DNA of 64,000 bases from Owenia fusiformis (Eukaryota; Annelida; Polychaeta; Sabellida; Oweniidae), in assembly GCA_903813345.2 (NCBI GenBank), contig CAIIXF020000010.1, positions 18,797,181-18,861,180 on the forward strand, in the 5' to 3' direction. The notes under the pieces are model-generated. The model was not told where the DNA came from, made no database searches, and saw only the letters and a program-made list of their open reading frames with translations. Made by a program: the position numbers and the translations under genes. The stretch's first letter is position 1. Each line of letters opens with the position of its first letter. Of this stretch, positions 33,736-47,936 are shown piece by piece.

Positions 33736-36706
33736 ACAGGATTTCATTCTTTGTTTTCTTTAACTGTACTCTTTTCTTGCTAGGTCCTTAAACATTTTGG
33801 GTAAAATATCCAATGTGAGCCCTTCTGGCTTCATTTGAATCAGAGCTTAAAAAGGGAGAATATCTAGTTTGGTTTTTGCAATGTTATTATCATTCTTTTT
33901 TGTTTGTTTAAGGTTGGATGGACTTTCCTGTTGTTATGCTGTGCTGGAGAAGCTGATCAGTAATTCATACTGGACTTGGAGGTGATTATATTCTTAAAAC
34001 ATAATAATAAAATCCTGCTAAGATATACCTGTACCTGTTTGTTGGCAATTCTAGCATCACCCCTGAATACTATGTGACAGAATACAGTTTTTACTCTAAA
34101 ATACTGAAATAATATAAGGATTGATTGTTTTTGTATTAACCAGGACTATGCATCATAGGAAAAATAACATTGTGTCAACCTGTATTGTTCAGTATACTTC
34201 TGTGTTCAAGTCACCTGTTTATCAGTTGCACATATTTACTACAGATTTTTAGGTTGTGTACTATAGATATCAAAAGCATGCATTCCATTTTTAAACTTAA
34301 GTAACATATTTTCTGTTAAATTTAGGTTTTGGAAGGCGGGTAACAGGTGGGCATGGACTAACCGAAGATGGGGACCACACATGGACCAGCAGGAAGCAGG
34401 GGGTGAGAAGCAGTGGAAATAGATGGGATGCAGTGGTGATAGGCAGGATCTATTGGGGTTTGCTGATTGTTTAGTGCCACATATTCATTGATGATTAATG
34501 GTATGTAGTTATTTGTTAAGTATGTGAATATAGTAAAACCTGTGCACAATGAATATTTGTTAACTGTCTACAGGGGTTCAATAGAGAGGTGTTCATTAGC
34601 GCAGGTTTTACTGTATTAAAATTAATAAGTTTTAATATGGGACTAGACTTGCTAACTAGAAAGGTTAACTGTTGGTAGGGATTCAATAGGACATGTTTAC
34701 TAGTAAAGGTTCTACTGTATTAAAGTGTATGAATTTTAATTTTGTGTATGGGGGTCAGAAAACAGGAATTTTTGTCAATTTTGAGATCTTTCTGAAGTAT
34801 AGCTTTATTATACTCAAATTAGAAAAAATCTAAAGTATATTGCAAAAATTAATAATTTTTCTGTCTCAGGCCTCGTAAAATTCAAAATGGCCGCTTAATG
34901 TGGGATCTAGCAAAAAATTTCCGATCAACATAATACTTATTAGAAAATAATAAATATTGTATTGTCTTTATGATTTGTGCCTTTGAAACTCATCAGTGGT
35001 CACACCAATGCTTAAACTGGTAATTTTGGTTGGTAATTTTCTAATGTATGACTTATATCTGCCAATTTAATTCAACTTTTACAAGTTGTTTTATTATAGT
35101 TTTCAAAAAAGAAAAGCCCGTGGCTTGTTAATGCCCGTAATAACTAGTAATAACAATACATACAATTAACACATTATTGTCATGTATATTGCATTATTAT
35201 TTAAAAACTTTTTTCTTTCAGTTGTTGTAATGCCTGAATGCTGGACAATGAAACAACCCACAGCAGTCATGTGCTTCACTACAACTCAACACTGGACTGT
35301 GTAATTGTGGGTAATTACTAATTAGCCTAGATCATATTTTACGTGTTTGATATCCCATTGCATAAATACAAAGTTATAAGAAAGTTATGTTAAGTAAGAA
35401 GTTAAGATTTTATTTTACTAATTTTTTGAAAATGATGAATCTCATTTGAATATGTTTGACCAAATAAACAAATTTATATTGATATGACTAAGAGTGTTTA
35501 TTCTGATATTTTCTTTGTTATTTGATACACATGTAGGTATATCAGGCATATATAAGGCATCCGTCAATTAATTAGAGAGTCAGGACTTTTTTATTTTATA
35601 AATTGGAATCATTTTTGTCCATGATTTTCAAGTGAAAAAACCTTGCCATGTTTGCACATATGTGTACAAGTAAAGTAGAACATATTGTACTGCAGTCTAG
35701 TCTAGTGTAAGCTGTCCTAATTTTTTTTACTACTAGGTTTGCTGTCTAGCTGTCTGTAACAGTCATGAAATTGCAGATTTAATGCACCATGAGAATATAT
35801 AATGCATTTGTATTTTACAGTAAACTTATATTTGCAAGTGCAACATATAATTTTGTAAAACAGGAAATGTCATACTTAAAACAGCTCTAATCAAGACAAG
35901 AATTCATGTTTATTTGTAAACACTACTGTTATTTGAAGAATGTGTAAACTGTCCAAACTGTGTCAAACTGTTATACAGGTAAATAATGTTAAAGGTTCCC
36001 CAGGTATTAAAAGGTTTTGCAATATAAACAATGTATATGTACATATAAATCTAGTATATAAAGATATCACTCTCAAACTTTAAGTAAAATAACATTATAT
36101 TCAAATCTGTGCAATTACAAAAATATATACCTGAATGCAATACATGCATATTCTGCTAAATTTATATGACAGATGATCTTGCTCAGATGATATATATGAA
36201 CATTTACTCCTTTTTTACAGGCGGTTATTATTATTAAGCCCTGTGTTATATAACGTGTATTAAATCAATGAAAATATGTAAGCGAGAAAATAAGTTTCAG
36301 TAGTTAGAAATAGTCAGAAGTCAATACAAAAATTTTGAATAACATATTAGTATAACATGAAGCATTAGGTACAAATATATGTAAATTTATGCAATGGTAT
36401 ATCTATGGCTTACAGATATATGGGTATTTACAAGTAAAGCCATGTTATGCAAGTAAATATAAAGAAAGATGTTCATGTGTGTAACGAATACTGAAGTAAA
36501 GTGCAATTCTCTAAACAATCATGGTATTTGAGGCAATTCATTATTGCTTTGTACTGTTATTCACATAAGTGTGCCATTGGCTACTATAGTACATTTTACC
36601 CAAGTTCTAGCATTTTCTATATTTTGCTTCAAATGATGACATTTGACCTATATTTGAACATTTTGGTATTTCTTTTGGGTGAAAATACCCACACAAAAAT
36701 CATTTC

Positions 36707-37660
36707 ATAATCATTAGCTAATGATTATTGAATCCTTCAGGAATTAATCAGAAAACCTGAAGAATTTAAAAGCAACGTCTGATTAGTTTCTGAATAATTA
36801 ACTGAATTGTTTCTGAATGATTAATAATCTGAATAGTTACTGAACAATTAAAGATTTGTTTCTGAATGATTAACTTGGAATTTCTTATTCCGAATTGTTA
36901 CTGAGTGATTAACGATTTGTTTCTGAATGATTACCTAAAAGTCCATGATTTAGAATGAGAAACCCCACATTGGCAGACGTTAAAATTTGGTTAAGATGTG
37001 AGAGAATTATTTGTCTAATAAAAGTGAGCATAAACAACCTGAAGGGTGGCTAGACTATCTTGAAACTTGATCAACATAATCATAAAGGTATGTAGAACAT
37101 GTTTAGATTGAAACTTATTCATATTTATCTCTACTATTCTAATGAATTTGAATTCAAGATATTTTTTTTGAATTTGATCAATTTTGGGTTGTTCCCCATA
37201 CATGATTAGGCACAAACACTCATTTTAGCCCTAGGTTTCTGAGCAGATAAATATAAATTAATTTGGAGTATATGTCACCTCTATATGAGCATGTATTAGT
37301 CAGAATAATACAAGACAGCTCCAGGAGAGGCAACAGGGTCTTGATAAAGAAGAAAATGAGTCAGATAACCTGAGTAATTACTGAATAATTAACGATTTGT
37401 TTCTGAATAATTAACGGTTTCTTTCTGAATAATTACCGATTTGTTTCTGAATAATTATTGATTTGTTTCTGAATAATTAACTATTTGTTTCTGAATAATT
37501 ACTGAATGATTACTGAATGATTAACGAAGAAAAAAATCAGTGTTTCATTCAATTCACAATCATTAGCTAATGATTACCCTGAATGATTATCTCATTTGCA
37601 TGTCAAATTGCTATACTATTTGTTACCTATTTGTTTCATAATCATTAGCTAATGATTACC
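36707..37660. repeat. Palindrome-flanked repeat with ~22-bp tandem motif, unit 1
   Basis: The palindrome AATCATTAGCTAATGATT occurs at 36709, 37558 and 37640. Between the first two lie two arrays of TTTCTGAATAATTAACGAT-like units (36770-36930 and 37375-37525). Copy at 45691-46644. Confidence 0.75.
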
Positions 37661-38643
37661 CTGAATATGTATGCTATTATTTTGACCTGGGTACTCTTAA
37701 CAAGTACTTTGTAAAAATTATTTGGTATGGGAACATGCTAATTGGCATTTAGGAAGTTTTTTGTATTGCAAATGTAGTATTGTTTTATTTTTTGCTTTAT
37801 ACAGGTTTCAAATAGCTCATGAACATTTGTATGAAAGGTGCTATGTTTTGTGTGTACATTTGAGCCCAAAAGAATCAACTGCTTTTTTATTTTGCATTAA
37901 TGATATATGAATCTGTATACTATTCAGTATTCACAAAGATTTTACAAATACTGAAATATGTAACTTTTTACCAGTTTCACTGCAGTATATCACAATATAT
38001 AATGATAACATTCCATGAAATAAAGCTTAGCAAAGACATGGAAATCATGATCTTTTGATAAATATATATAACTTTGTATATGAACTAAGCAAATACTTTA
38101 TTCTGTTATAATATCCATGTAGGATAGCATTTCAGTATTGTACACATACATAGATAGAGAAATATTTTTGAATTTGAATCCCCTTGCTTTCTTAGTGCAC
38201 AATATGCTGATAATATGAAATGCTAGTTTAGTCTTCACACTACTGCACTAGCCCCAGTGCTACATGTCTATGTCAAGAAAACATTAACTTTTTGATGGAA
38301 AGAGTAGCCCTTGGTGTCCAAATCGATTGTTTTGTCGTTATTATTTGGTTCAGTTCTTGGTCTCTAGCCTTTACCCACTCTGTGGTGTACATGACTCCCA
38401 GTCAGTTTTGACTTTTCTACTTTCTGTTCACCCATGGACTACTACCATCTGGAACCCATGGTTCACCTGAAAACTCTACATATAGAACTTTTTTATAGTG
38501 TACGATAACCGTTTTCAAAACACTAATTGAAGAATAACAATATATCATTTGACAATTTTAATCTTTTGATGGTATGACATGTACGAAGCGGATAATGACA
38601 AAAACATTCTAAAAAAATTCTTGAAAAATTGAAATAATCAATC

Positions 38644-38952
38644 ATGGACGATTTTTACACGATTCACGAACCTAGGCATTCGTCTGGTGCTGGAATAGAA
38701 GTTATAAACATTATATTTAGTAATTATAACCTCGAAAAATTGAATACGACTCTGTTTATGTTAGTATCAAAGAAAATATATTCTGAATTGGACTTTTCGA
38801 AAAATTATTTCGGCCGCCATCTTGTTTTTTTCGATAAATCTACAAAACTGAAAAAGAAAAAGTGTATCTTCATCGGGCCACTCAAGGCTCACTTGTGGTT
38901 TTACGTTATTTGGAAACATGACATTAATGGCAATCGTTTAGTTAAAAAATAA
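38644..38952 (+). CDS. Unrecognised 102-codon ORF, unit 1
   Basis: An ORF with an ordinary ATG (ATCATGG context), reading MDDFYTIHEPRHSSGAG at the start and ending in lysine-rich NGNRLVKK. No family recognised, no signal peptide or clear membrane segment. It contains GGCCGCCATCTTG, a motif shared with dispersed repeats of this genome, so it may be repeat-derived. Identical copy at 47628-47936. Confidence 0.2.
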   Translation: MDDFYTIHEPRHSSGAGIEVINIIFSNYNLEKLNTTLFMLVSKKIYSELDFSKNYFGRHLVFFDKSTKLKKKKCIFIGPLKAHLWFYVIWKHDINGNRLVKK

Positions 38953-39695
38953 AATCGGGGCAGAGTCGGCGTTTAGTCAAAATCTACGAAAAAGGGAAGA
39001 TAAATTTTTCGAAAAAAAATTCAATCGGCAAGTTATACTCGATATAATTGATCAATTTCCAAGAATTCGGTCTTAAAATGTTCTTCAATAAGTTCGCCAG
39101 ACGTAGGTTACGAGTACTTTGATAGTTGGAGAGTATTTCGGGATGAAAATAGCCTAAATGTTTCAGCCGAAAGAAGATGCGCAGAAAACCTGCGCAGAAA
39201 ACAAATATTGGTCTTTTTCACCCAGTGGCTCACTGCCTGCGGCAATCGGCCGTCATCTGCGCCAAGCCCTATTTAGAGAGATTTCTTTTCCAAATCTCTT
39301 TAAAATTTGGCACATCTCGCGCCTTCGCGATACTTTTCGAGATCTCGACCCCGACCTCTTTCTAGTCAAAAGGGGATCCCCTCCATGTAGAATGAATATG
39401 GCGACCTGAATTTTCTAAAAGGTAAGAAATTCTTCTTCAATTTGGTGTATAGAACGTTGCGATGCTTTGAAAAGAAGTATGTTTTTGGAGGGTCCGAACA
39501 ACGAACATAAATTTTGAGTCGATGAGACCAGAGTACGCTGCAAACCATATCTTCAGCGGGCCATTAAACTTTGGTGTTCAAAATGGTTGAAATTCGTTTC
39601 AAAACATATCGTTTTTCGTTAATTTCAAGTAGTTTTGACGGGGCATCAGGTATCTTTCGAGATATATACGAAATAAAACCGATAATATGACTTCC

Positions 39696-40457
39696 GGTTT
39701 ACCTTATCCTGTTCCCGGACTATAGTCCTGTACGGAGCCAATACATTTGCCTGTACGATTACAACTTGGGAGAATTATCTACGCCCCTTCCACTTAAGAA
39801 ACCTACCTCAATGCATTCTAGAACTCAAAATGTAACTTCTAATATATAGGAACCGCCGATTGTCTGGGTTAGTTGGCAGAACGAGGTCTTTTTGTTTCTT
39901 ATGGCTCTTTTGGTCGAAGTTCGATTAAGATGGCGGTTATAACGGAATTTCCCGAACTCTTCCGTAATAGCACGAACTTGGTTTTTCGTTACTTCACTTC
40001 CATGTAAAATGGATTTGTTTCCGGTAAGAAACATTGTTTAACCATTCGGTATACAGTTAAGAGCATAGGATGTCGACATGGCAGTAAATATTGAAAATAT
40101 TGTCCGAAATTTTCGAAATTCCCTCTTACCCGAAACAAATCCATTTTACACGGAAGTGACGTAACGAAAAACCAAGTTCGTGCTATTACGGAAGAGTTCG
40201 GGAAATTCCGTTATAACCGCCATCTTAATCGAACTTCGACCAAAAGAGCCATAAGAAACAAAAAGACCTCGTTCTGCCAACTAACCCAGACAATCGGCGG
40301 TTCCAATATATTAGAAGTTACATTTTGAGTTGTAGAATGCATTGAGGTAGGTTTCTTAAGTGGAAGGGGTGTAGATAATTCTCCCAAGTTGTAATCGTAC
40401 AGGCAAATGTATTGGCTCCGTACAGGACTATAGTCCTGGAACGGGATAAGGTTTACC
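39696..40457. mobile_element. Large foldback element, unit 2
   Basis: Duplicate of 30712-31473. Confidence 0.85.
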
Positions 40458-40590
40458 AATTTATCGAATAAATTGAAGGAGTTTGTACTAAAAGCCAAAG
40501 TTCTTGATCCGATTTTCAACAAAATTGGAGACCCTATCTGTTGCAAGACTTATGCCTGGCACAACCGTCAAAATTTGAGACCTTATCTGT

Positions 40591-41363
40591 TGCAAGACTT
40601 ATGCTTGGCACAACCGTCACCATGTTATAGTGTTTTTATAAAGTTTCGCAAGGATCCTACCAGGACCGTAGTACCACCCCCATAAATGTGGGGTTATTTT
40701 GATGTTTTTTTATATTTAGGACATTTGTTTGTCAAAATAATTATTTTGAGAAACAAATGTCTTAAATTTAAAAAAAACTCAATATAACCCCACATTTATG
40801 GGGGTAGGTATACCGACAATGCTATATTATATTGCAAAGCCTGTCGTGACCGTGGTAACGTTAAAGCCTGATATGACCGTGACATTGATATATTATATTG
40901 CAAGGCCTGTCATTACCATGGTAATGTAAAAGCCTTGTATGACTGAGGCAATGGTTGTAAAACCTGTCATGACCGTGGTAATGACGTTAAAGCACAGTAT
41001 GACCGTAACAATGGTTATATTAAATTACATTTAGTAGCATGAGAATACTGTAATGCAAATTTTCATCGTTTATCTACCTTAAATATGTAAATCTAGACAA
41101 CTACTACATGTACTACTACTTTAACTCATAATTCATTTCAACAAAATGAAATTCTAATTTCATTCAAGAATGTGAACATTGTCACTGTAAAAATAAGGCT
41201 TTTACATTACCACGGTCATGATATGCATTGCAATATAATATAGCATTGTCACGTTTATACCAGCGCTTTCATGATAACAATACCACAGTCATGGCAGGAT
41301 CCTTGCGAAACTTAAAAACACTTAATAACATGGTGACGGTTGTGCCAGGCATAAGTCTTGCAA
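40591..41363. repeat. Nested inverted repeat, unit 2
   Basis: Duplicate of 31607-32379. Confidence 0.75.
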
Positions 41364-42651
41364 TAAATAGCATGTGCAAAATTGAAAGTTTCATGTGTTT
41401 TTTAGGTGTGGTCTTCAGATATACTACCATATAGTTATGTGATACGAGATGCAGCTATCGATCACTCATCACCATCAAAGGTAATTATCATACTTTTTAA
41501 ATTGTCTCTCATCAGTCAAACATTCACACTTAAGCCAACACATATGTAGGCTTATTTGATTTTAATCATAAGCCTATGTAGATATATTGGCCTAGCCTAA
41601 TTCATAAATACAATGCTCTTTTGGTAGTATGAGTTGGTCCTCAAAAGGGCCATTTTTTGTTGTTGCTCGGCTGGCTTATCTTCTGTATCCACATACATCA
41701 GGGGCGGATCTGGGAAACATCAAGGGGGCGGGCCAAATTTCCAGTCAGAGAAAAAAACATCTGTGCTCGTGCGGGAAAAAATTTTGGGCCCCTGAAACCT
41801 TAAAGCCCAAATTTTGAGGGCCATTTTCTTCAGAATTTAGTCTTGAATTCAAAAATAAGGCCCCAAGGCCCACTTTTTTGGGCCTTAAGGCCTTCTTCGG
41901 GCCCAAAATTTTTTTGAGCCCAAAAAATCTTTGATGATGCCCCCTTCTCGAAATGTCTGGGAATGGCGCACATATGTTATATGCCAGGCTATGGAAATAT
42001 TTGTTCATGTAATCAATTTCTTATTTCAAATTATTACTATTTTTCTTTTTTTTCAGGTGGGCCTCAATCCTATTATCATTCATTTGACCAGTGGATGTTG
42101 AGAAAAGGCAATGCTGTATTATCACTCTAGGTGCTATACAAGGTATGTTATTTCTATGCATTTTAAGTGGTGAATCCAAGAATGATAAAATTGCAAACAA
42201 GCAAAGGTATTCTAGAGTCATTGTAGAAACATATTGGTTTTCAACTCATACACAGAGGTTTCACTAGAATTTCCCACAGCAGGCTGTAAATGAAAACAAC
42301 AGGCTAAATTAATGGAAATCATAAATTTAACATGGAAAACTTGAAAAAACAAAAGGCGACTTTGTGAAAATAACTGGTGAAAATATAAAATTGTAATTGA
42401 GTTTTACATATAATCCAACCTTAGATTATCAAGCTCACTTAAAACATGAACATGTGATTCTTAATAGCCTATATGATTTTGATGTTAAAACTTGCTGAAG
42501 AATATGAAATCAAAATACACATTTATATGTATATACCAGTATACACCTTTATATGTATATACCAGTATACACCTTTCAGTTTTTCAAATTATAAATATGA
42601 AATATACAGTAGTATGGTCTAGTTTAGGGTCTAGTTTTCAGTTATATGTAA

Positions 42652-42719
42652 TGTTGATAGGGAAAAGCTTGGTGGTAGAGCAATCGCCTTGGAAGGGAGG
42701 GGTCTGATCAGCCCTTAGC
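42652..42719 (+). pseudogene. tRNA-like relic, unit 2
   Basis: Duplicate of 33668-33735. Confidence 0.3.
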
Positions 42720-45690
42720 ACAGGATTTCATTCTTTGTTTTCTTTAACTGTACTCTTTTCTTGCTAGGTCCTTAAACATTTTGGGTAAAATATCCAATGT
42801 GAGCCCTTCTGGCTTCATTTGAATCAGAGCTTAAAAAGGGAGAATATCTAGTTTGGTTTTTGCAATGTTATTATCATTCTTTTTTGTTTGTTTAAGGTTG
42901 GATGGACTTTCCTGTTGTTATGCTGTGCTGGAGAAGCTGATCAGTAATTCATACTGGACTTGGAGGTGATTATATTCTTAAAACATAATAATAAAATCCT
43001 GCTAAGATATACCTGTACCTGTTTGTTGGCAATTCTAGCATCACCCCTGAATACTATGTGACAGAATACAGTTTTTACTCTAAAATACTGAAATAATATA
43101 AGGATTGATTGTTTTTGTATTAACCAGGACTATGCATCATAGGAAAAATAACATTGTGTCAACCTGTATTGTTCAGTATACTTCTGTGTTCAAGTCACCT
43201 GTTTATCAGTTGCACATATTTACTACAGATTTTTAGGTTGTGTACTATAGATATCAAAAGCATGCATTCCATTTTTAAACTTAAGTAACATATTTTCTGT
43301 TAAATTTAGGTTTTGGAAGGCGGGTAACAGGTGGGCATGGACTAACCGAAGATGGGGACCACACATGGACCAGCAGGAAGCAGGGGGTGAGAAGCAGTGG
43401 AAATAGATGGGATGCAGTGGTGATAGGCAGGATCTATTGGGGTTTGCTGATTGTTTAGTGCCACATATTCATTGATGATTAATGGTATGTAGTTATTTGT
43501 TAAGTATGTGAATATAGTAAAACCTGTGCACAATGAATATTTGTTAACTGTCTACAGGGGTTCAATAGAGAGGTGTTCATTAGCGCAGGTTTTACTGTAT
43601 TAAAATTAATAAGTTTTAATATGGGACTAGACTTGCTAACTAGAAAGGTTAACTGTTGGTAGGGATTCAATAGGACATGTTTACTAGTAAAGGTTCTACT
43701 GTATTAAAGTGTATGAATTTTAATTTTGTGTATGGGGGTCAGAAAACAGGAATTTTTGTCAATTTTGAGATCTTTCTGAAGTATAGCTTTATTATACTCA
43801 AATTAGAAAAAATCTAAAGTATATTGCAAAAATTAATAATTTTTCTGTCTCAGGCCTCGTAAAATTCAAAATGGCCGCTTAATGTGGGATCTAGCAAAAA
43901 ATTTCCGATCAACATAATACTTATTAGAAAATAATAAATATTGTATTGTCTTTATGATTTGTGCCTTTGAAACTCATCAGTGGTCACACCAATGCTTAAA
44001 CTGGTAATTTTGGTTGGTAATTTTCTAATGTATGACTTATATCTGCCAATTTAATTCAACTTTTACAAGTTGTTTTATTATAGTTTTCAAAAAAGAAAAG
44101 CCCGTGGCTTGTTAATGCCCGTAATAACTAGTAATAACAATACATACAATTAACACATTATTGTCATGTATATTGCATTATTATTTAAAAACTTTTTTCT
44201 TTCAGTTGTTGTAATGCCTGAATGCTGGACAATGAAACAACCCACAGCAGTCATGTGCTTCACTACAACTCAACACTGGACTGTGTAATTGTGGGTAATT
44301 ACTAATTAGCCTAGATCATATTTTACGTGTTTGATATCCCATTGCATAAATACAAAGTTATAAGAAAGTTATGTTAAGTAAGAAGTTAAGATTTTATTTT
44401 ACTAATTTTTTGAAAATGATGAATCTCATTTGAATATGTTTGACCAAATAAACAAATTTATATTGATATGACTAAGAGTGTTTATTCTGATATTTTCTTT
44501 GTTATTTGATACACATGTAGGTATATCAGGCATATATAAGGCATCCGTCAATTAATTAGAGAGTCAGGACTTTTTTATTTTATAAATTGGAATCATTTTT
44601 GTCCATGATTTTCAAGTGAAAAAACCTTGCCATGTTTGCACATATGTGTACAAGTAAAGTAGAACATATTGTACTGCAGTCTAGTCTAGTGTAAGCTGTC
44701 CTAATTTTTTTTACTACTAGGTTTGCTGTCTAGCTGTCTGTAACAGTCATGAAATTGCAGATTTAATGCACCATGAGAATATATAATGCATTTGTATTTT
44801 ACAGTAAACTTATATTTGCAAGTGCAACATATAATTTTGTAAAACAGGAAATGTCATACTTAAAACAGCTCTAATCAAGACAAGAATTCATGTTTATTTG
44901 TAAACACTACTGTTATTTGAAGAATGTGTAAACTGTCCAAACTGTGTCAAACTGTTATACAGGTAAATAATGTTAAAGGTTCCCCAGGTATTAAAAGGTT
45001 TTGCAATATAAACAATGTATATGTACATATAAATCTAGTATATAAAGATATCACTCTCAAACTTTAAGTAAAATAACATTATATTCAAATCTGTGCAATT
45101 ACAAAAATATATACCTGAATGCAATACATGCATATTCTGCTAAATTTATATGACAGATGATCTTGCTCAGATGATATATATGAACATTTACTCCTTTTTT
45201 ACAGGCGGTTATTATTATTAAGCCCTGTGTTATATAACGTGTATTAAATCAATGAAAATATGTAAGCGAGAAAATAAGTTTCAGTAGTTAGAAATAGTCA
45301 GAAGTCAATACAAAAATTTTGAATAACATATTAGTATAACATGAAGCATTAGGTACAAATATATGTAAATTTATGCAATGGTATATCTATGGCTTACAGA
45401 TATATGGGTATTTACAAGTAAAGCCATGTTATGCAAGTAAATATAAAGAAAGATGTTCATGTGTGTAACGAATACTGAAGTAAAGTGCAATTCTCTAAAC
45501 AATCATGGTATTTGAGGCAATTCATTATTGCTTTGTACTGTTATTCACATAAGTGTGCCATTGGCTACTATAGTACATTTTACCCAAGTTCTAGCATTTT
45601 CTATATTTTGCTTCAAATGATGACATTTGACCTATATTTGAACATTTTGGTATTTCTTTTGGGTGAAAATACCCACACAAAAATCATTTC

Positions 45691-46644
45691 ATAATCATTA
45701 GCTAATGATTATTGAATCCTTCAGGAATTAATCAGAAAACCTGAAGAATTTAAAAGCAACGTCTGATTAGTTTCTGAATAATTAACTGAATTGTTTCTGA
45801 ATGATTAATAATCTGAATAGTTACTGAACAATTAAAGATTTGTTTCTGAATGATTAACTTGGAATTTCTTATTCCGAATTGTTACTGAGTGATTAACGAT
45901 TTGTTTCTGAATGATTACCTAAAAGTCCATGATTTAGAATGAGAAACCCCACATTGGCAGACGTTAAAATTTGGTTAAGATGTGAGAGAATTATTTGTCT
46001 AATAAAAGTGAGCATAAACAACCTGAAGGGTGGCTAGACTATCTTGAAACTTGATCAACATAATCATAAAGGTATGTAGAACATGTTTAGATTGAAACTT
46101 ATTCATATTTATCTCTACTATTCTAATGAATTTGAATTCAAGATATTTTTTTTGAATTTGATCAATTTTGGGTTGTTCCCCATACATGATTAGGCACAAA
46201 CACTCATTTTAGCCCTAGGTTTCTGAGCAGATAAATATAAATTAATTTGGAGTATATGTCACCTCTATATGAGCATGTATTAGTCAGAATAATACAAGAC
46301 AGCTCCAGGAGAGGCAACAGGGTCTTGATAAAGAAGAAAATGAGTCAGATAACCTGAGTAATTACTGAATAATTAACGATTTGTTTCTGAATAATTAACG
46401 GTTTCTTTCTGAATAATTACCGATTTGTTTCTGAATAATTATTGATTTGTTTCTGAATAATTAACTATTTGTTTCTGAATAATTACTGAATGATTACTGA
46501 ATGATTAACGAAGAAAAAAATCAGTGTTTCATTCAATTCACAATCATTAGCTAATGATTACCCTGAATGATTATCTCATTTGCATGTCAAATTGCTATAC
46601 TATTTGTTACCTATTTGTTTCATAATCATTAGCTAATGATTACC
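45691..46644. repeat. Palindrome-flanked repeat, unit 2
   Basis: Duplicate of 36707-37660. Confidence 0.75.
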
Positions 46645-47627
46645 CTGAATATGTATGCTATTATTTTGACCTGGGTACTCTTAACAAGTACTTTGTAAAA
46701 ATTATTTGGTATGGGAACATGCTAATTGGCATTTAGGAAGTTTTTTGTATTGCAAATGTAGTATTGTTTTATTTTTTGCTTTATACAGGTTTCAAATAGC
46801 TCATGAACATTTGTATGAAAGGTGCTATGTTTTGTGTGTACATTTGAGCCCAAAAGAATCAACTGCTTTTTTATTTTGCATTAATGATATATGAATCTGT
46901 ATACTATTCAGTATTCACAAAGATTTTACAAATACTGAAATATGTAACTTTTTACCAGTTTCACTGCAGTATATCACAATATATAATGATAACATTCCAT
47001 GAAATAAAGCTTAGCAAAGACATGGAAATCATGATCTTTTGATAAATATATATAACTTTGTATATGAACTAAGCAAATACTTTATTCTGTTATAATATCC
47101 ATGTAGGATAGCATTTCAGTATTGTACGCATACATAGATAGAGAAATATTTTTGAATTTGAATCCCCTTGCTTTCTTAGTGCACAATATGCTGATAATAT
47201 GAAATGCTAGTTTAGTCTTCACACTACTGCACTAGCCCCAGTGCTACATGTCTATGTCAAGAAAACATTAACTTTTTGATGGAAAGAGTAGCCCTTGGTG
47301 TCCAAATCGATTGTTTTGTCGTTATTATTTGGTTCAGTTCTTGGTCTCTAGCCTTTACCCACTCTGTGGTGTACATGACTCCCAGTCAGTTTTGACTTTT
47401 CTACTTTCTGTTCACCCATGGACTACTACCATCTGGAACCCATGGTTCACCTGAAAACTCTACATATAGAACTTTTTTATAGTGTACGATAACCGTTTTC
47501 AAAACACTAATTGAAGAATAACAATATATCATTTGACAATTTTAGTCTTTTGATGGTATGACATGTACGAAGCGGATAATGACAAAAACATTCTAAAAAA
47601 ATTCTTGAAAAATTGAAATAATCAATC

Positions 47628-47936
47628 ATGGACGATTTTTACACGATTCACGAACCTAGGCATTCGTCTGGTGCTGGAATAGAAGTTATAAACATTATAT
47701 TTAGTAATTATAACCTCGAAAAATTGAATACGACTCTGTTTATGTTAGTATCAAAGAAAATATATTCTGAATTGGACTTTTCGAAAAATTATTTCGGCCG
47801 CCATCTTGTTTTTTTCGATAAATCTACAAAACTGAAAAAGAAAAAGTGTATCTTCATCGGGCCACTCAAGGCTCACTTGTGGTTTTACGTTATTTGGAAA
47901 CATGACATTAATGGCAATCGTTTAGTTAAAAAATAA
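47628..47936 (+). CDS. Unrecognised 102-codon ORF, unit 2
   Basis: Copy of the ORF at 38644-38952 in the duplicated unit. Preserved because the duplication is young, not necessarily because it is functional. Confidence 0.2.
   Translation: MDDFYTIHEPRHSSGAGIEVINIIFSNYNLEKLNTTLFMLVSKKIYSELDFSKNYFGRHLVFFDKSTKLKKKKCIFIGPLKAHLWFYVIWKHDINGNRLVKK

Larger units (their letters stand above)
30257..35485 (+). ncRNA. Predicted spliced noncoding transcript, unit 1
   Basis: Inferred from signals only. Exon 1 is a CpG-rich block ending AAAAG|GTAAGA (30437). Exon 2 is 33073-33158 (acceptor TTTTTTTTCAG, donor CAAG|GTATGT). Exon 3 is 33913-33981 (TTTAAG / GGAG|GTGATT). Exon 4 is 34326-34402 (TGTTAAATTTAG / GGGG|GTGAGA). 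Exon 5 starts 35222 (TTTTTTCTTTCAG) and ends after AATAAA at 35463-35468 followed by T/G-rich sequence. Every exon has stops in all frames or only very short ORFs, so I favour a long noncoding RNA over a protein gene. Exon 1 start and the true promoter are not known. Other good acceptors exist further on (TTTTTTACAG near 36215; TTTATACAG near 37803). Confidence 0.4.
30257..39240. repeat. Tandem segmental duplication, unit 1 (~8,984 bp)
   Basis: Everything from 30257 to about 39239 recurs 8,984 bp further on in the same orientation. The upstream border sits next to a foldback element ending GACACTGG at 30238. The unit holds a CpG-rich start, a foldback element with ~335-bp arms, a nested inverted repeat, a grey-zone spliced noncoding transcript, a palindrome-flanked repeat and a 102-codon ORF. 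Confidence 0.97.
39241..44469 (+). ncRNA. Predicted spliced noncoding transcript, unit 2
   Basis: The same chain of signals shifted by 8,984 bp: exon ends near 39421, exons 42057-42142, 42897-42965, 43310-43386 and 44206 to about 44469. In this copy the CpG-rich first exon is joined upstream to the end of unit 1 rather than to the foldback element, so the two copies would have different upstream sequence. Confidence 0.4.
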
